A stretch of 64,000 nt of DNA from Bryum argenteum (lineage: Eukaryota; Streptophyta; Bryopsida; Bryales; Bryaceae), in NCBI GenBank assembly GCA_037043015.1, contig CM073322.1:7761601-7825600 (forward strand), in the 5' to 3' direction. The notes beneath the pieces were generated by a model. It saw only the letters and a program-made list of their open reading frames with translations. It made no database searches and was not told where the DNA came from. The position numbers were made by a program, and so were the translations under genes. Positions 59,958-64,000 of this stretch are shown piece after piece. Within the stretch, counting starts at the first letter, position 1; every line of letters starts with the position of its first letter.

Positions 59958-60912
59958 TCACAAGCTCAAAGAAGAAGTACCACTTTTTGAGAAAAAACTA
60001 TGTGATGTATTTTCTACGCCAATCCATTCCTCCTCCTTATGATCGAAATCATTTATCCCATGAATACTCTCCTTGATATTGATGCTTTGGATAGCAACCA
60101 ACTCATCAAAAACCTCTTTCATTGATGGCCTATGCCGTCCATGATGTGCCAAGCATTTTGATGCTAATTCACTGGTTTTTTGGATCTCTTCAAGAATTTT
60201 GTAAGACTCATTGACATCTTCACCAAGTAAGTTTGAGTCTACGATAGCCTCAACATTCTTTGTTTGAATTAAAGGCATTGCCATTGTTCCTAAATTGATA
60301 TCTCTTGCACCTTGCTTCGGATCAATTGGCTTCAAGGATGTTACAAGCTCCAGTAATACCATCCCAAAGCTATATACATCACTTTTGTCACTTAACTGAA
60401 AGTTGGGGAAGTACTCAGGATCAAGATATCCGGGAGTTCCCTTCACATTGGTAGAGACATGAGTTGCATCTTCTTTCACAAGTCTTGATATTCCAAAGTC
60501 TGCAACTTTCACATTGAAATTGTCATCCAATAATATATTGGAGGTTTTCACGTCCCGATGATAGATTGGTGGATAAGCTACGGAATGTAAATACCTGCAA
60601 TAAGACCACTTATTTGGTAAGTTTTTTTCAATGAAAGGTCCATTCTTGATATTTAGATGTCAATTTATCAAATAAAAATATATTGGGTGAGAAAGAGTAA
60701 GAACCTAAAAGTTTGATAATAATAATTATATCTGCTAGATAATATCATTGATTAAAATCTCTCCAAGTGTATGTAGTGGTGAAAGGTTAGGATATTAGAG
60801 CATGCAGTAAAATTTTCACTTTGATCTATACACATAAATAAAAACATGTAGTCCGACTTTCTAACTTGAGGGCTTCCGCCGTATCAATGGCAATTGTAGT
60901 CTCTTGGTCCAA
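59958..60912 (-). pseudogene. Receptor kinase gene E, truncated
   Basis: The C-lobe exon 60594-59958 is open, with HRDVKTSN, DFG, GTPGYLDPEY and a longer acidic tail (DFDHKEEEWIG) absent from the other copies. It is the most diverged member. Upstream only about 45 bp of the N-lobe exon end remain (60865-60912, IAIDTAEAL). That remnant has a one-base deletion and a ruined donor (AAGTTAG where AGGT is expected). The rest is replaced at the breakpoint by the segmental duplication. It lacks the ATP-binding lobe, so it should be inactive. Confidence 0.82.
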
Positions 60913-63151
60913 TACTCAAATACAAAAGTAAATTAGATGACAAAAGAGTGATGACAACAAATGGTCACTCTAATAAAAGCCTAGTCAAATGTGATTGATT
61001 TCTATTTTTATTGGTTTTTGGTGTCTACTCGGAAAAATATCTTTATAATGGCTTTGTCTAGGACCTACTTTTTAGATGCATAATTGGTTGGCCGTGTACA
61101 CATTGTAATACATATAATTTTTAAAATGGTATGTTGTACTTTTGTTTATTAAACGTATGGTTTTTAAATACATTGTATATGTAATTATTGTATACCATTC
61201 GTTGCATATGTTGTACATATGGTTTGTATAATAGTTTTGATATGGGTTGCATACACGGATTTATAGTGTGTTGTATACTTTCTACATATAGTTTAAGAAT
61301 ATTGTCTATTTTACGTTGTAGAACACAATATCTATTTATGTCTACTTCATAGAACTTGCAACGTACAGTCTCAAAACGACAATCTCAATATGTTGTTTCT
61401 CATCTAGTGTTTGTACTATAGGATTTGAATTTGGAATACATAGTCATTCATATACGGTCTGTTCTATACATGTAACAAATCACGAATTATTGCATAGGGT
61501 TTACAACTGTTACAGATATATCCTATGAGGAAGTTTGAGGCAGGAATGGTGATTTTGGAAAGATATGGAAAAGCTCTACAACTCACAAAAGGTTCAACTT
61601 CATGAATTCTATATTTAATCCTCGAAAACCCAAGAGTGTTTTTATGCCTTCACAACCAAAAGCGGCATTCTAATACTTTGTGCAAGTTGAGGTATGATCG
61701 AATACTTATTAATTATTTGGTATTTCTAATAGTTAGACCTTCAAATAACTACTTCTACTAATATCATGTAAACTTTCAACAATTGGATTTGTACTATTTG
61801 TAAAATAATAACGTTATGATTTTACAAATAGATGCAAAAGTTGTTTTGCAAAACTTTGAAGCTTGCTCTGAGGGGTGATTTCGTAAAATTGGTGAGAGCT
61901 TGAAGGTTGATCATTCCAAGAGTATTATTATTATTATAAAATATTTGAAAAGAAAAAATTCACTGAAACACTAAAAGATTTTTCAATTTTTACTTTTTGG
62001 TTTTTAATTCTTTTGCTACCCTCTTTAGGCTTGAAAACTAAAATTTGCGTTAAAGATTGGGCACTTGACTTTGCAAATTCTCTCTCACATATACCTTATA
62101 GTATAGGAAATATCAAGTACAAATCTTAGGTAAAAATGATGATTTTAACCCCTTTATATAGGCTACCCAAAAACAACATAAGGCCATTTTGGTTTGTTTG
62201 GGCTCTAGGGGTTAAAATAAGAGGTTGACAAAAGTTAGATCAATTCAAATTGGGGTAAAATTCCTTTTACTTTAGGGGTAAAATAAAGTCATGCTTAATT
62301 TCAATAATAAAGTAGATCTCAAGATTTCTTCATGATTAGTGAGGAAAATGGTTCTTATTATCATTCGGTCATGCCCTCTTCTGGTACAAGAGAGGCTACT
62401 CTCCATGTGTTGGACACACTTTCAAGATAATTGAGATAAGTTGCATACATCCTTCTATTTTTGGAGTAGACTATTTTTTAAGTTTTTGTAAAGACAAGAA
62501 GTTTTCGTATACTAAATTGATAAATAGTGTCATGGTTTCGATATAAGGTTCAATATTAGTATCAAACCATAATTACACAAGTATAAACTTTTATTATCAA
62601 AAGGAACACTAGCCTTTATGGTACTAGCACTAGAATATGAAGTTTGTATGAATTCACAATATAAAAGCAACTATTTCAAGCTTGATTGACATCCCTATCA
62701 ACTGGAGAATTCAATATGTTGAGTAAAAGCATCTTGCAATTGGTCTAGTTTAACAAAAGTTAAAATTATAATTCAACTCAAGAAAAGGATACAAGTAAAA
62801 CACTCACAATAAAAAAAACTCAAAACTTCAAGAAAAGTACCATCAATTTCTAGCTTTATAAGCTCCAGTATGTTGAAGAGTAATCATAAACGACTCATAT
62901 AAAAAAAGACTCAAGTTTTTTTTATCACTTATAGAACCAAAAAATCATATCAAACTTTATTGCAATGACATTGTTTACACGAGTTATATTGCTTCTTGAG
63001 GAGAAAATAGAAGAAGAAGAACACCAGAGCCGTAAGGGTTGGCGTGAATCAAGTGTCCATTCGACCTACCCTTGATGATATGCCTACAAGACCAAACAAC
63101 AGTGGTATAGGATTACTTACCCCTCTTAGGGTGAACACTACATGAAAAAAG
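60910..63151. repeat. Segmental duplication, copy 2 (matches 17744-19975)
   Basis: Begins inside the remnant of gene E and runs to the 3' flank of gene F. It contains the same truncated SINE-like fragment (63015-63140) and lacks the pogo-type transposon, providing its empty site at about 63146-63158. Confidence 0.85.
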
Positions 63152-63220
63152 ATCCTGAACTAGTGAGCTGAAAATAAAAGACTTTCTTACTTCTACTGAA
63201 TCTTCCTCTTTTTTATTTTG

Positions 63221-64000
63221 TCAAACACTTATTTCACATATATTCTTGCCACCATTTTGGTTTTTGATAGCAACCAACTCATCAACAACTTCTTTCATTG
63301 ATGGCCTATCGCGTCCATGATCTGCCAAACACTTTGATGCTAATTCACCTATTTTTTGGATCTCTACAAGAATATTGGAAGACTCACTTGCATTCTCACC
63401 AAGTAACTTAGGATCTACAATAGCCTCTATATTCTTTGTTTCTATAAATGGCATAGCCATCGTTGCGAGATTGATGTTATCCGCATCTCGCTCTAAATTG
63501 ATTGGCTTTGATGATGTTATAAGTTCCAACAGTACCATCCCAAAACTATATACATCACTTTTATCTGTCAATTGGAACTTATGAAAATACTCCGGGTCAA
63601 GATATCCAGGAGTTCCTTTCACATTGGTTGATACATGAGTTGCATCTTCCTTCACAAGCTTTGATATCCCAAAGTCAGCAACCTTGACATTGAATTTCTC
63701 ATCCAATAATATATTGGAGGTTTTCACATCTCGATGATAGATAGGTGGAAAAGCAGCGGAATGCAAGTACCTGCAACAATACCACTTCAGTTTATGCTTT
63801 AGAACTAAATATAAGAAAAACCATATAGTTTTCACAAGCCATTGCTCGATTTGAGTTTGAAGATAAAACTTTTGATTACGAACTAAACATATTCAAGTGA
63901 TACATGATATCTCTTAAGTTTCATATTTTAGTTAACGTCTCGGAAAATAATAATTGTATCTCAAAGTATAGAAAAGAAACATGATATATAGTTTCAACTA
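63221..64000 (-). CDS. Receptor kinase gene F, C-lobe exon, cut by window end
   Basis: The C-lobe exon 63770-63221 is intact (550 bp, as in A, B and C) with HRDVKTSN, DFG and GTPGYLDPEY. The intron continues to the window end. By comparison with gene A, the N-lobe exon starts within about ten bases beyond it. Flanking DNA matches gene A, but the coding differences (ISKL, FHKF, ESSNIL, ADHGRD) match gene B, so the copy is mosaic. The rest of the gene is outside the window. Confidence 0.85.

Overview
The window reads as nuclear DNA of a land plant. It carries a plant-type poly(ADP-ribose) glycohydrolase, a nuclear gene for the plastid protease subunit ClpR2 with a chloroplast transit peptide, and a tandem array of wall-associated-kinase-like receptor kinases, all with GT-AG introns. 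AT-rich intergenic DNA is full of LTR-retrotransposon, TIR-transposon, SINE and MITE material. The lineage cannot be fixed from the sequence. Short introns in the two housekeeping genes would fit a bryophyte or lycophyte, but that is only a guess.

Layout. Positions 1-9.3 kb are gene-poor and hold dispersed TIR elements ending in TTAACCCC, a 22-bp minisatellite, an inverted pair of a diverged repeat, and a degenerate tandem repeat of about 100 bp. Positions 9.19-9.90 kb are a chimeric pseudogene fragment made from the 3' ends of the next two genes. PARG (12076-10096, four exons) and CLPR2 (15045-12880, seven exons) lie head to tail on the minus strand. From 15.4 to 19.97 kb there are only repeats.

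From 19.98 kb to the end the window is a minus-strand array of receptor kinase genes interleaved with mobile elements. Gene A (kinase exons at 25.1-26.4 kb, first exon at 28.4/33.1 kb) has a 5.1-kb pogo/Tigger-type transposon just downstream and a 4.15-kb copia element inside its ectodomain exon. Gene B (35.1-39.4 kb) has a tRNA-type SINE in its transmembrane/kinase exon. Gene C (44.6-46.2 kb) has no recognisable ectodomain exon. Gene D (51.5-55.6 kb) is complete and predicts 610 residues. Gene E (60.0-60.9 kb) is cut off at a duplication breakpoint. Gene F (63.2 kb onward) runs off the window.

Together the array shows receptor-kinase birth and death: local duplication makes copies, and insertions inactivate several of them. 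Paralogous copies provide empty sites, so several insertion points and target duplications can be read directly. In gene A's first exon and promoter, differences from gene B concentrate at CAG/CTG triplets; this may be real or a sequencing artefact. No CRISPR array, tRNA gene, rRNA gene or bacterial-type operon was seen, and nothing found amounts to a clearly new biological system.
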